Both the position numbers and the translations under genes were made by a program. A DNA stretch of 64,000 nt from assembly GCA_038049695.1 (NCBI GenBank), contig CP142460.1, positions 40,656,501 through 40,720,500 on the forward strand, written 5' to 3'. This DNA comes from Cinnamomum chago (Eukaryota; Streptophyta; Magnoliopsida; Laurales; Lauraceae). Positions 45,701-57,569 of this stretch are shown here, piece after piece. Numbering within the stretch: the stretch's first letter is position 1; every line of letters begins with the position of its first letter. The notes beneath the pieces are model-generated. The model worked only from the letters and a program-made list of their open reading frames with translations, was not told where the DNA came from and made no database searches.

Positions 45701-47466
45701 TGTTAGTTTTATGGTCTCAATACCAAGGGTATATGATGTAATAAATTGATTAATTTCTTTATTTATCAATACAATCATGTTTTCCTTTCATGAGATGAAT
45801 GGTGTTTAATCATATACTTGCACATAACCAATACGAATGACATAATGGTTCATGAGATGAACCGGAGTCCACAAGTATACTGATGTAATACATGTGTATG
45901 GATGAGATCCACATACATGAGATATGTATTGCAAATCTTATACTTAAATATCTTCACAACCAGTGATAACATTGGACATCTCATCTGACAAGGTTGCAGC
46001 ACTTTGATCACTATGAGATAGTGTGATTTGTCTCGATCATCGGAATGTAAGATTCTGGATCATGGTGCTGGTACATTGGATGTATTGAAGGACCATGAGA
46101 AGCACCTTATACACATTGTCTTTACTTTAAGCTCTGCTCTCATAATTCCCTACCAATAGGCTCATAATCCAGAGACATTAATGAACTCAAGTTTCTATCT
46201 ATGCATTTGCTTTGAGTCACCAATGAGTGAGGCCAATTGTAGGTCAACACCTCGGTGATTTGGGTACGTGGTAGTAGAGCTGTGGGAACATTCAATAGTC
46301 AAGATGGAATCTATCTTTAATATCCCCTTGTGTCAATTAATGGATTTATCATTGGTAAGTGCGCACCCATTCCAATTAAGAGTTAATTGGATCGGTACCA
46401 AATGATCATTATAATTAATTGGGGCTCAAGGATAATAAGATATGGATCTATTTTGGTAGACAGGTCCAATTGATCCATGGATATAGATGGAGGGGCCTAC
46501 TTGTGGTATTGAGAGAGTTTAGGGTCTTCATTGTAATATATTCCTAAGACTGGAGTGCAGTTGCGTTTATATAGTGGAGTTATTTGCAATTAACTGTGGG
46601 CCCGGATTGTACATGAGATGTGAGGTCGCGTGTCCAAGTTGGAGCCAGCTTTCTGAGGAATCCCTAGTGGTCCCCACGCTAGCCCAAGTTATTAGAAAGA
46701 TACTAATTCTACTTGAACTCTAATATGAAGGTTACTATTTCTATTTGAAGTGAGACTTCTAATAGTGGTAATGGTAAGTTACTAATTATTAATGGAAGTA
46801 GGACTTCTATTTTAATTAGAAAGGAGAAAGCTACTAATAGTTGTGGAAGTAAGACTTCTATGGCAACTAGCAAGGGAGAAGGTTACTATTTTGTAATGGG
46901 AGTTAAACTTCTATTTCAAATAGGAAAAGAGGTGGAATGGAGGACTACAAATAGGGGAGATATCCCCTCTTGGACGTCCATAATAGAGAGAGCATCACCA
47001 GCCCCTTTGTGCAAGAGTTGCACAACTTCTCTTCCTCTTTTAAGTTCTCTTCTCTTTCTCCTCTAGTTCCTTAGAGTTACTAGTTGGTTTTTCTCTTGGA
47101 GATTCCACCATCTTCTTGAGAAAAGAGATCTAATACGGGTCATAGCGTGGAAGATCAAAGGGTGTTGGAGATTCTGATTTGATTAAGTGAAGGTGTTCAT
47201 CATCAAATAAAGAATTCAAATTCTCCATTAAAGCACTACTGAGCTCCAAAGGTATAATCTACATCCTTGTGTTTTTGTAGATTTCGTGGTTGCATATTTA
47301 GGTGTTGTTTTCTATCTTCTAGATAGGTTATGTTGCTGTACATGATTTATGAGTTTGAGGGATTGCATCCTTGATTGGGTTTATTGCCTTCTAGATAGTT
47401 GATTCCGGCATTTGGTGGATCAAAAGTTTTTAAAACCTATCTGAATGGCCCACCTATTTTCCAAGA
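45701..47466 (+). repeat. 5' LTR of the full-length copia element
   Basis: Begins TGTTAGTTTTATGGTCTC and is followed by the primer site. A TATA-like stretch (CTACAAATAGGGG near 46945) precedes a GGACGTCC palindrome near 46974, both seen at the same place in the other copies. Confidence 0.9.
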
Positions 47467-49203
47467 ATTGGTATCAGAGACATACCTCATCTCTAATCAT
47501 GTTAGATCAGTAAGCTTGTTTTAATCTTTGCATGAGATGTGAAGAGGATAGAGCAAGGGCTATGTAAGGATCAGTTTTTGATGAATTTGCTTAGTTTAAT
47601 AGTAAATTCATGTTTGGATAGTCACAAAAGGGTTTAATAATGATGGAAGGATGGTAGAAAGCCATTGGAACACTTTAGAAGTAATTTGGTGAAGAATGGA
47701 CAAGAAACAGAAAACCCCAAGTTGCAGGTTTTCGTCAGTCCGGTCGACCTAGCCCCGTGCTCGGTCGACCGGGTGACTTGCAGGTCGGTTGACCGAGCCC
47801 TCTGGCCGGTCAACCGAGGACACTGCACAGCAGGTTGCAGAAACTGGATTTTTCAGTTTCGGGTCTTCTCTTACATCCTATTTTTCCAGTATTATTTGGC
47901 AGCCTATTTTTATGATTTCTATGGTTGTATGAGATACTAACTTGCAGATGATCTTGTCCTCTCCATATGGCCCATAAGTCTTTTACTTTCTTTTTATGGT
48001 TATTGGTTTATTTGAGGCCAAGTGTAAAGGGCATCATGGTTTTCTTTGTTTCCCGTGAAAGGGCAAGGCATGATGAATTTCCCTATAGCCCTTTTATTTC
48101 CATGTTTAGATTACCATGTAAGTCTCATAATCGAGGCATAGGAATTTATGTAATTTTTCTAAATTTGTAAATTCTGGCGATGTCTGAGACGAAGAAGGAA
48201 AGCGATGTTGGACTCTTAATCAAAGAGCTTGAAGATTTACCAAAAGAGTTTTGGAGTTGCCCAAAGAGTTTGAGGAATTCCAAAGTTTTGGAAAGTCTAG
48301 AAGTCCAAGAAGTCTACTCCGCTAGGGCCATGTGGAGGAGAGGACTAGTTTCTAATTTTAGCACTTTCTATTTATGGATGCATGCTTAATTTAGAATATT
48401 TCCAAATCTGATCCAAACATAGCAAGTTACTAAAATTGGTCAAATCAAATTAATTTTTGGAAAGAGTTCTAATTAGTGTTGATGACCCATGAGATGGACA
48501 CATTGGCAACACTAATTTAAGAAACTGGACTTTCCTTAAAATAACTTGACTTGGAACCAATCATTGGCCATATCATGAGATGATTTGATATGTATATATG
48601 TGGGCCCATGTACCTTAAGATAAATCCCCAATTCTAAAATATTAAGTGAGAGCGGGGCATTTATATTTAGAAATCCCCATGGTTTTCCACCATAGGTCCA
48701 TTGTAAGGAAAGTATTAGCTTCGCGCCATCTTGAGAATGGCCGTTCCCCACGGAGGGCTTTTACTTGTCTGGTTACTAGATATGAATCTCCTATGGATAG
48801 TGTTGGTGAGACGGGGCGGGGGCCCACTCCCCAAGGAGGAGCTGCTCGCAACGGTTGTCATGCAATGCTAGTTGGTGGGTCACACTTAACTAAAATAATG
48901 ATGTAGTATCCCCAAGGATTTGCCTCATTTGTTTTAGAAACCGAAGCTAATCGGGAGTAATTCATTATTTGTTATGAGATACCCAGCTAATAATGAATGA
49001 AGGGGATCATGGATAGTTAGTCTTAATCCTAATTTTGACCAACTTTGATCCGCACCAATCTAGGTGGTATTCGCACTCCCCAAGGAGGCATACCCTGGAG
49101 ATTGGGATTCCGATGTATTCTGAATTTAGTGGTTATGAGGATTCCCATGTAAATTTGGTAGAATACTAAGCCCTAATGTCATTTAAATTCATTAATTGAA
49201 TGT
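47467..49203 (+). other. Primer site and leader of the copia element
   Basis: TTGGTATCAGAGA at about 47468-47480 is the Met-tRNA-type primer site. The leader of about 1.7 kb has no recognised gene; a 69-codon frame at 48180-48389 is unassigned. A GC-rich cassette at 47736-47825 contains two exact GGTCGACC octamers and two GGTTGACCGA/GGTCAACCGA variants, the same motif found in the Tekay and copia LTRs to the left. Confidence 0.6.
47736..47825. repeat. GGTCGACC cassette in the copia leader
   Basis: GGTCGACC at about 47741 and 47761, plus GGTTGACCGAG and GGTCAACCGAG. It can fold into one or two GC-rich hairpins and is embedded in AT-rich sequence. Confidence 0.7.
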
Positions 49204-50505
49204 ATGGTTATGTGCTACAGTATTTCCAACATGAGTTCAAATACTTTCAATCCACTTGCGACCTTCCTCAACCAGAATAAGTTGATGGAATCCAACTTTA
49301 TAGACTGGAAAAGGACCCTGGATATTATCCTGACAGCTTCAGGATGCAAATATGTCCTTACCATACCCTCCCTTCCTGAGCCTGAGCTTCATGCACCTCA
49401 GTATGAAAAGGACCTTTACACCGAATGGACAAAAGACAATGAGGTAGCCAGATGTTTTATACAGGCATCCATGTCTAGTGTTTTACAACACCAACATCAA
49501 TCCTATAAGTCAGCATACGATATTATATCGAACTTAAAGGAGATGTTTGCGGACCAGGTTAGACCTTATAGGCAAGCTGCTATGAAGGTGCTGATAAACA
49601 CTAAGATGGCTGAGGGAACCCCAGTACAAAAACATTTGTTGAAAATGAGTCTCGCACTAGATGAGTTAGATGTACTGGGTGTTACAATTGATAAAGAATC
49701 GCAGATCGACATGATCCTTTAGTCACTAACGGATTCTTTCAATCATTTCGGGAACAATTATAATAAATTGGAAATGACCATAGCTGAGTTGTCTCGCCAG
49801 CTGGTAATGACTGAGGAAATCATGAAGAAAGAGCAAAATTCCCTCATGACAGAAAAGTCATTTGCTAGGACCAAGCCGAAAGGCCAAGGCCGAGATAGCA
49901 AGAAGAAATCAGTCATCAAGGGTCCTAAGGTGGAGAATGGTTCTACTTGTAGTATGGCCAAGGCTAAGGGTACGGGAATAAAAGGAAAGTGTTTCCATTG
50001 TGGTAAGACAGGACATTGGAAAAGGATTTGTCCAGAATATCTGTCTAAGAAGAAGACCTCAAGTATGATTGAGTCACTTATTTTTGAAGTTAGTTTTGTA
50101 ACTGGTACTTCAGAATCTTGGTGTATGGACTCCAGGGCAACTGATCACATATGTAATTCGTTGCAGGGGTTCAGGGAAACCAGGAGGTTCAGTGACGGAG
50201 AAATCATTGTCAACCTAGGATCTGATGCTAAGGCAGAGGCTGTTTCAGTGGGAGTTATTACATTATGTTTTTCAAATGATAAATTGGTTTTGTCAGACAC
50301 GTTATATGTACCGTCTTTACAGCGAAATTCAATTTTAGTTTCTAGTATGGTGAATAAGAGTTATTCTATTACTCTTGGTACTAAAATTGTCATAGAGAGA
50401 TACGGTACTTTCATGTATTCTGACAAGGTAATCAATGAAATTTATTTGTTAATCCCACAATGTATGAGATACATGATACTGAAACAACTAATAGACCATC
50501 ATTAA
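49204..50505 (+). CDS. gag: Copia gag and protease start (fossil)
   Basis: Frames 49204-49722 and 49768-50505. The N-terminal gag reads FNPLATFLNQNKLMESNF and WKRTLDIILTASGCKYVL, typical of plant copia gag. A CCHC zinc knuckle CFHCGKTGHWKRIC follows (about 49990-50030). The protease region begins at ESWCMDS (about 50115). The segment is broken but most blocks are readable. Confidence 0.75.
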
Positions 50506-51153
50506 AGAGGAAATCACCTTCATCTGATCCAACAAATTTTTGGCACTTGAGGCTAGGTCACATAAACCGAAACAGGATTGACAGGCTAGTGAAAGATGGT
50601 ATCTTGCCTTCATTGGTTGTAGAACCAATGCCTATCTGTGAGTCCTATCTGGAAGGTAAAATGACCAAAAAGGCCCTTTTCATCAAAGGGCAATAGGGCC
50701 AAAGATTTATTGGAATTAGTGTATACTAATGTGTGCGGACCCATTAATGTCAGGGCCAGAGGAGGATATCTCTTCGCTAATTTTATGGGATACTTATCAG
50801 AAAATGGGATTTTATCCCAGTTGTCTGCTCCTGGTATGCCTCAACAGAATGAAGCAGCAGAAAGAAGGAACCAGACTCTTTTAGATATAATCAGGTCTAT
50901 ATTGAGTTTCTCAGGATTACCTATGTCCTTTTAGGGATACGCCTTGGATACTGCGATGTACATACTAAACCTCGTACCATCTAAGTCTGTACCTAAGACT
51001 ACCCGGGAGTTATGGTCTGGGCGAAAGCCTAGTCTACAACATTTACACATTTGGGGTTGTCCGGCACACGTGCTGAAGGTAAAGACGGGTAAGTTGGAAA
51101 TGAAGTCGGAAGTATGCATGTTTGTAGGATATCCTAAAGGAACTAAAGGTTAG
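50506..51153 (+). CDS. Copia integrase region (fossil)
   Basis: The GAG-pre-integrase block FWHLRLGHINRNRIDRLVKD lies at about 50535-50595. The integrase C-terminal half reads SAPGMPQQNEAAERRNQTLL (near 50825) and LWSGRKPSLQHLHIWGCPAH (near 51012). The region is shorter than a typical copia integrase and broken. Confidence 0.7.
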
Positions 51154-51180
51154 TTATTCTATAATCGCAGAGAGCAGAAA

Positions 51181-52529
51181 GTGCTGGTAAGCACCAATGC
51201 GGTTTTTCTGGAGGAAGATTATATGATGAACCGAAAATCTTTAGAAAAGGTGATCTTGGAAGAGATTCAAGAACAATCAATTCCAAATCCAAGTATGACC
51301 GAACTTGAGGAAGAATCGCCCCTACTAGACCCAGTAGTTACACCAGTGCCTCGTCGTAGTGGGAGAATAATCAGGCCCCCTGATAGGTTCTCGTTCTTGG
51401 GAGAGTCTTACAAGGCAATCCCGGGAGAACTGGAACAGGATCCCTGTAACTATGATGAGGCAATTAATGACATAGATTTGGGACATTGGCAAGATGCTAT
51501 GAAAGTTGAGATGGAGTCTATGTACTCTAATCAGGTCCGGACACTTGTGGACTTGCCTGCCAATATCAAACCTATTGGGTGCAAGTGGGTCTACAAGAGA
51601 AAGAGAGGACCAGATGGAAGAGTTGAGACCTTTAAGGTCAGGCTTGTTTCGAAAGGATATACTCAGAAAGAAGATATTGATTATGAGGAAACCTTCTTGC
51701 CGGTAGCCATGCTCAAGTCCATCCGGATACTCTTATCCATAGTGGCTCATCTCGATTACAAGATTAGGCAAATGGATGTCAAAACGGCTTTTCTGAGTAG
51801 CCATCTTGACGAAGACATCTATATGATGCAGCCAGAAGGTTTTATAGCTAAACAACCAAGAGCAAAGAGTTTGCAACATGCAGATGTCCATTTATGGACT
51901 GAAGCAGGCATCCCGAACCTAGAACATTCGTTTTGACTAAGCAATCAAGTCAGTTGATTTTTGTCAAAATCCGAATGAGTCATGAGTGTACATGAAAAGT
52001 GAAGGAGGCAAGATAATTTTTCTAGTCGACGACATCCTTCTCCTAGAGAGTGGTATATGGATGTTGTCAACAGTAAAAGGTTTAGTTGGCTAAGACTTTT
52101 GATATGAAGGACTTGGGAGAAGCCAGCCACATCCTAGGGATCAAACTCCATTGAGACCGGATAAATAGGATGATAGGCTTATCCCAATATGCGTACATAG
52201 ATAAGGTGCTTGTACGGTTTGCTATGCAAGACTCCAAGAAGGGTATTACACCTTTCAGGCATGGAGTGCACCTTTCCAAGGATCAGTGTCCCAAGACACC
52301 TGAGGAAAAGGAGCAGATGAGGTCGATACCATACGCTTCGGGTGTTGATAGCCTCATGTATGCTATGCTATATACTATACCGGATATCTGTCATGCATTG
52401 GGCTTAGTCAGCAGATATCAGTCGAACCCAGGTCTTAACCATTGGACTACTGTAAGATGTGTTCTCAAATCCTTGAGAAGGACTAAATATCACATGTTGA
52501 TTTACGACAGTAATGAGTCGGTTTCATAG
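51181..52529 (+). CDS. Copia reverse transcriptase (fossil)
   Basis: Frames 51181-51936 and 52170-52529. Blocks: PRRSGRIIRPPDRF upstream of RT, then WQDAMKVEMESMYSNQV, CKWVYKRKRGPDGRVETFK, YDYEETF-like core and IRQMDVKTAFLSSHLDEDIY. The C-terminal part has DSLMYAMLYTIPDICHALGL. Order and motifs are those of Ty1/copia. Broken. Confidence 0.75.
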
Positions 52530-52559
52530 ATACTGACTTCCAGTTAAATAAGGATTCCA

Positions 52560-52941
52560 AGAAATCAACTTTTGGGTATGTGTTTATGCTGTAGCTGCTT
52601 GAGAAAAAACTAAAGAAGCAGATTGGCTCAAAAGATTCCTTATGGAACTTGGAGTGGTACCTTTGGCATGACAACCACTCACAGTTTACTGTAACAGCAG
52701 TGGGGCAGTCGCTCAGTCCAAGGAACCCAGGAGCCATAAAAACCAAAAGCACGTACAGAGGAAGTATCACTTGGTCAGAGAGATTGTGCAGAGAGGTGAC
52801 ATTGCTATCACCAAGATAGCCTCTGTGGACAATCTGGCAGATCCTTTTACTAAGCCTTTGACCACCAAAGTCTTTGAGCAGCATGTAGACGGGATGGGCA
52901 TGAGATGCAATCCTGATTGGCATTGAGCCCAAGTGGAAGAT
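52560..52941 (+). CDS. Copia RNase H end and purine tract (fossil)
   Basis: Translation shows HVQRKYHLVREIVQRGDIAI and ASVDNLADPFTKPLTTKVFE, the standard copia RNase H C-terminus. The purine-rich stretch AAGTGGAAGAT (about 52931-52941) sits directly before the 3' LTR and would serve as the plus-strand primer. Confidence 0.75.
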
Positions 52942-54650
52942 TGTTAGTTTTATGGTCTCAATACCAAGGGTATATGATGTAATAAATTGATTAATTTCTT
53001 TATTTATCAATACAATCATGTTTTCTTTTCATGAGATGAATGGTGTTTAATCATATACTTGCACATAACCAATACGAATGACATAATGGTTCATGAGATG
53101 AACCAGAGTCCACAAGTATACTGATGTAATACATGTGTATGGATGAGATCCACATACATGAGATATGTATTGCAAATCTTATACTTAAATATCTTCACAA
53201 CCAGTGATGACATCGGACATCTCATCTGACAAGGTTGCAGCACTTTGATCATTATGAGATAGTGTGATTTGTCTCGATCATCGGAATGTAAGATTCTGGA
53301 TCATGGTGCTGGTACATTGGATGTATTGAAGGACCATGAGAAGCACCTTATACACACTGTCTTTACTTTAACTCAAGTTTCTATCTATGCATTTGCTTTG
53401 AGTCACCAATGAGTGAGGCCAATTGTAGGTCAACACCTCGGTGATTTGGGTACGTGGTAGTAGAGCTGTGGGAACATTCAATAGTCAAGATGGAATCTAT
53501 CTTTAATATCCCCTTGTGTCAATTAATGGATTTATCATTGGTAAGTGCGCACCCATTCCAATTAAGAGTTAATTGGATCGGTACCAAATGATCATTATAA
53601 TTAATTGGGGCTCAAGGATAATAAGATATGGATCTATTTTGGTAGACAGGTCCAATTGATCCATGGATATAGATGGAGGGGTCTACTTGTGGTACTGAGG
53701 AAGTTTAGGGTCTTCATTGTAATATATTCCTAAGACTGGAGTGCAGTTGCGTTTACATAGTGGAGTTATTTGCAATTAACTGTGGGCCCGGATTGTACAT
53801 GAGATGTGAGGTCGCGTGTCCAAGTTGGAGCCAGCTTTCTGAGGAATCCCTAGTGGTCTCCATGCTAGCCCAAGTTATTAGAGAGATACTAATTCTACTT
53901 GAACTCTAATATGAAGGTTACTATTTCTATTTGAAGTGAGACTTCTAATAGTGGTAATGGTAAGTTACTAATTATTAATGGAAGTAGGACTTCTATTTTA
54001 ATTAGAAAGGAGAAAGCTACTAATTGTTGTGGAAGTAAAACTTCTATGACAACTAGCAAGGGAGAGGGTTACTATTTTGTAATGGGAGTTAAACTTCTAT
54101 TTCAAATAGGAAAAGTGGTGGAATGGAGACTACAAATAGGGGAGATATCCGTTCTTGGACGTCCATAATAGAGAGAGCATCACCAGCCCCTTTGTGCAAG
54201 AGTTGCATAACTTCTCTTCCTCTTTTAAGTTCTCTTCTCTTTCTCCTCTAGTTCCTTAGAGTTACTAGTTGGTTTTTCTCTTGGAGATTCCACCATCTTC
54301 TTGAGAAAAGAGATCTAATACGAGTCATAGCGTGGAAGATCAAAGGGTGTTGGAGATTCTGATTTGATTAAGTGAAGGTGTTCATCATCAAAGAAAGAAT
54401 TCAAATTCTCCATTAGAGCACTACTGAGCTCCAAAGGTATAATCTACATCCTTGTATGTTGTGGATTTCGTGGTTGCATGTTTAGGTGTTGTTTTCTATC
54501 TTCTAGATAGGTTATGTTGTTATACATGATTTATGAGTTTGAGGGATTGCATCTTGGATTGGGTTTATTGCTTTCTAGATAGTTGATCCCTGCATTAAGT
54601 GGTTTAAAAGTTTTTGAAACCTATCTGAATGGCCCACCTATTTTCCAACA
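52942..54650 (+). repeat. 3' LTR of the full-length copia element
   Basis: TGTTAG...CCAACA, about 97-98% like the 5' LTR by eye, followed by the target duplication CTCAC. Confidence 0.9.
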
Positions 54651-54655
54651 CTCAC

Positions 54656-55958
54656 AAGGGATCCCCACTCTCTTCCGACGATAGTACCCATCGACGGGTA
54701 CCTTTCTACACTCATACCCTACAAATGGAAAAGGCGAGATTATAAACATTAGCTGCCAAAATAACGAGGGGTAAGAATAAACTTAAGAATTTAACTAGAG
54801 GAGGGGCAACATCATCACCGCCCTCATCGTCTCCGGCCACCACTCTGTTGCCACTCCTCTCATCTCCGCTACCCCCGTCGTCCATCGAGTCATGACTATC
54901 ATCAGACGCAAATAGCTCATCCAGAGGCGCTATATACTCCTCATCATCAGAGTTGCTAACCGCGCCTTCGCTCTCATCCATTCTGATATCCAGACGAGTA
55001 GCATCCGCCATGCCCGTCCTTGCCCGCTCAGTAGGAGTCGGGGCAGGTCCGCTATCTCCACCCCTAATCGGTGAACCTCCGGCAGCTGCCATCTGCACCT
55101 CATGACCAGCAAAGAACTCTATCTGATCACGAGTCCAACCTAGATCGCATAAGAAACGATGATAAGTGAGTGAGAAAATGAATCAAAGATTCCAAGAACA
55201 AAGGAAGAATACTCACTGTCCAGAATCTTCGCCCTCGCGGGGCCATAAGCCTCCCATAGCCACTCGATGTCAATCTGGCTGGAGACAAGATAAGGCCGTG
55301 CGCCAAACAAACGTTGAAGCAAGGGCTGAATGAGTTCTGGATTAGCGTCAACCGCACCAGTCGAAATCGGCAAACCGCTCACCCTCAAACCCCAACATCT
55401 CGTTATGTCCTCAAGGGTGATGGTCATCTCGCCGGTCGGGAAATGGAAAGAATGAGTCTCGTCCCTCCATCTCTCCGAAAGTGCGCTAATCAGACAATAG
55501 TCGACTCGGAAAGCTTTAATGGACATGAAATCTCTGAAACCCATGGCTCGGAGACGATCCTTTAGAGTGTCTAGTAACTCCGTCCACCACTCTTTCACTT
55601 TGAGCCACCCCACCCTCGTCCGAGCAAGAGTACAAGCTGAAATTGAGAGAAACATCATGATTGTTAGCCCAAAGATTTAAAGATGAGTAATGGTGAGACG
55701 CAATACAGAAAATACTAGGTGTCATTACCTTACCCGCTCTTATCTCGTCGGCAAGGTGGGGATCTTCTTTAGTTCGTTGCTTCTTGCACCTCTTTCCGGG
55801 TCGGGCAGTGTTCTACCCCACCTCAGGCTCCCCAATAAGTCCAACTCTGGGGTCCTCCCCGAGCCTATCTAAGGGAACGCTCCCACAATCTCCCGACAGA
55901 CCCTCTACTGACTCAACCGACGTCGAGGTCCTCTTACTAGCAAGCCTCGTCTTAGCCA
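54656..55958 (-). pseudogene. Antisense plant-mobile-domain gene, 5' part
   Basis: Minus strand. The likely first coding exon starts at 55958 (MAKTRLASKRTSTSVESVEG). An intron with GT...AG ends (about 55640-55732) leads to the PMD exon (about 55217-55638). That exon reads FMSIKAFRVDYCLISALSER, then ETHSFHFPTGEMTITLEDIT and RCWGLRVSGLPI, a textbook PMD N-terminal half. A further exon (about 54800-55140) is strongly acidic (SNSDDEEYIAPLDELFASDD), perhaps a disordered linker. The copia element inserted just downstream, at 54656, and the gene continues at 45695. PMD proteins are linked to silencing and meristem maintenance as host genes, but transposon-borne copies have no established role. Confidence 0.7.
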
Positions 55959-56869
55959 TTCTGCACATTCCGAAAAAGAGAGAGAGAGCATATATAAGAA
56001 ACCATGGATTTAGAAATACATGAACAAAAGGGGAAGTTTTAACTTTGAAGATGTCACATAGAAGATTGTGCAAAACAACCAAGATGAATCTAGAAAAGAC
56101 ATCAAATTGGAAAACACTGGCCAAACCAATCCTGAAGTGAATCAATCAAATAACAAGAGTGAAACCAATAATAGTAAAAACTATAATAATAATGATAATG
56201 AGAACAAGTAAAGTAAACCCCATCTGAGCTGAAACAGCCCCCCTGATTTTTGTCCATTGTCCCATCACGACCTGATCATCACACCCCTCCATTATCAAAT
56301 TTACTCTTCTATAAAAACAAACAAACAAACCAAAAGAGAGGAGGAGTAAAAGGACAGAAGGTTTTTCAACACAGTTACAGATATGAAAGCCAACATAAAA
56401 TACATCATTGTTTTATCAGAAACAAGACTAAATAAGCACTCCACGAATTTAGGCAAATCCCTGAATAACAATAACAGAAAAATAATGCATAAAAAAAATG
56501 TGCCCAAGCCGCCCCCTGTAATGGCCAAGATCTATATTAGGATTCCAAAATCATGTTCACCACGTTCTCATTTAAAGCCAATGGAAAAGTCCAATAAACT
56601 CAACAATCTTCCCTATACCCGTTAATTTCCATGGGTGACACCAAACTTCACTCCTCACCATCTCATCAATCCCAACTAGTGACAAGTAAATGCCCATTTT
56701 CTACCCAAACTGATTTTTCCAAAGGATTCCCATTGTGCAACCTTTCAAATTTGAATCATGAGGGTTGGGATTGCCAGCCTCACAATAGAGACAACTCCAC
56801 TCTTTTTTCCCTCATCAAAATCCACCATTCTCCTAGCTGCCTTCGACCAAGACCAGGTTCAACGCCCCA

Positions 56870-57420
56870 TCTCAGCAACATTCCAAAATGGCAGCAACAT
56901 GCATAAAAAAAAGAGGGAAGAAAAGAAAGAAAGAGGACCAGGGGCGGGACCCACACACCTGGACGCTACTAGACCCACACTGCTTCTTCTCCTTCTGCTG
57001 CCCTCACTCGTTCTTCACCTACAAATAACAACAGCAGGTCCACAAAAAAAAAGGGGGAGAGAAAGGAGAGAAAAAATAGAGAATAGAAATAGAGATGAAT
57101 GAAACACATACCTGGCCTCCTCTCTCCTCCCTTTCCTTTCTCCTTCCTCCTCTCTGTTTTCTTTTATCTTCCTCCACTCATTCTTCACCTGAAATGGCAG
57201 CAGCAGGATTTAAAAAAAAAGAAGAAAAAAGCGAAGAGAGAATGGAAGCAGGGGAAGGGACAGATCCACCTACCTGGGCACCAGCGAAGCTGCGCTACAC
57301 CTCCTCCTTTCTTCTTTATCCACTCCGCTCCTCACTCTCCTCTGTCTCCACCTGAACTCACACCCAAGAGAAAGAAGAACAAAAGAAAAGAAAGGGAGGG
57401 AAACAAAGAATAAAAAAAAA
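56870..57420. repeat. Diverged tandem repeats of about 150-170 bp
   Basis: Three to four units share a CACCTGG/TACCTGG block, a CT-rich run, a TTCTTCACCT or CTCCACCTGAA block, a GCAGCAGGA or CAGCAGGT block and an A/G-rich run (for example near 56955-57085, 57110-57245 and 57265-57420). They are diverged and imperfect. Confidence 0.5.
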
Positions 57421-57487
57421 GAGCGGAAAAGGACCAAGCAACAGTGCCCTAAAACAAGCCCAAGATAGGCGCAGGATGGCCCAGCCC

Positions 57488-57569
57488 CATCACGTGGTGG
57501 GGTCCCTCTCTAAGAGGGGCCCACCTAAAGCACAACCATGTGTCCCTTATATATATATATATATATATA
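57488..57569 (-). promoter_or_regulatory. Possible antisense promoter: TA run and G-box
   Basis: A (TA)n run at about 57544-57569 could act as a TATA region for leftward transcription. A palindromic CACGTG (G-box core) lies at about 57492. On the minus strand the order (TA run first, G-box after) is the reverse of a usual plant promoter, so this is only suggestive. Confidence 0.2.

Larger units (their letters stand above)
45701..54650 (+). mobile_element. Full-length Ty1/copia element
   Basis: 8,950 bp with two LTRs (45701-47466 and 52942-54650) and a perfect 5-bp target duplication CTCAC (45696-45700 and 54651-54655). Internal order: Met-tRNA-type primer site, long leader, gag with zinc knuckle, protease, integrase, RT, RNase H, which is the copia order. 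By eye the LTRs differ at about 2-3% of positions, suggesting insertion on the order of one million years ago at usual plant rates. Structurally complete at its ends, but the coding region is broken at several places. It inserted into an exon of the antisense PMD gene of the Tat element. Confidence 0.9.

Noticed and set aside
48180-48389. 69-codon frame in the copia leader as a possible extra gene
   Set aside because: Charged start but no domain and no conservation evidence available; left as leader.
43117-55958. PMD gene as an independent host gene or a MULE transposon
   Set aside because: Not excluded, but no MULE terminal repeats were seen, and it lies in the post-integrase tail where Tat elements are known to carry antisense genes. 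The Tat-borne reading is preferred.
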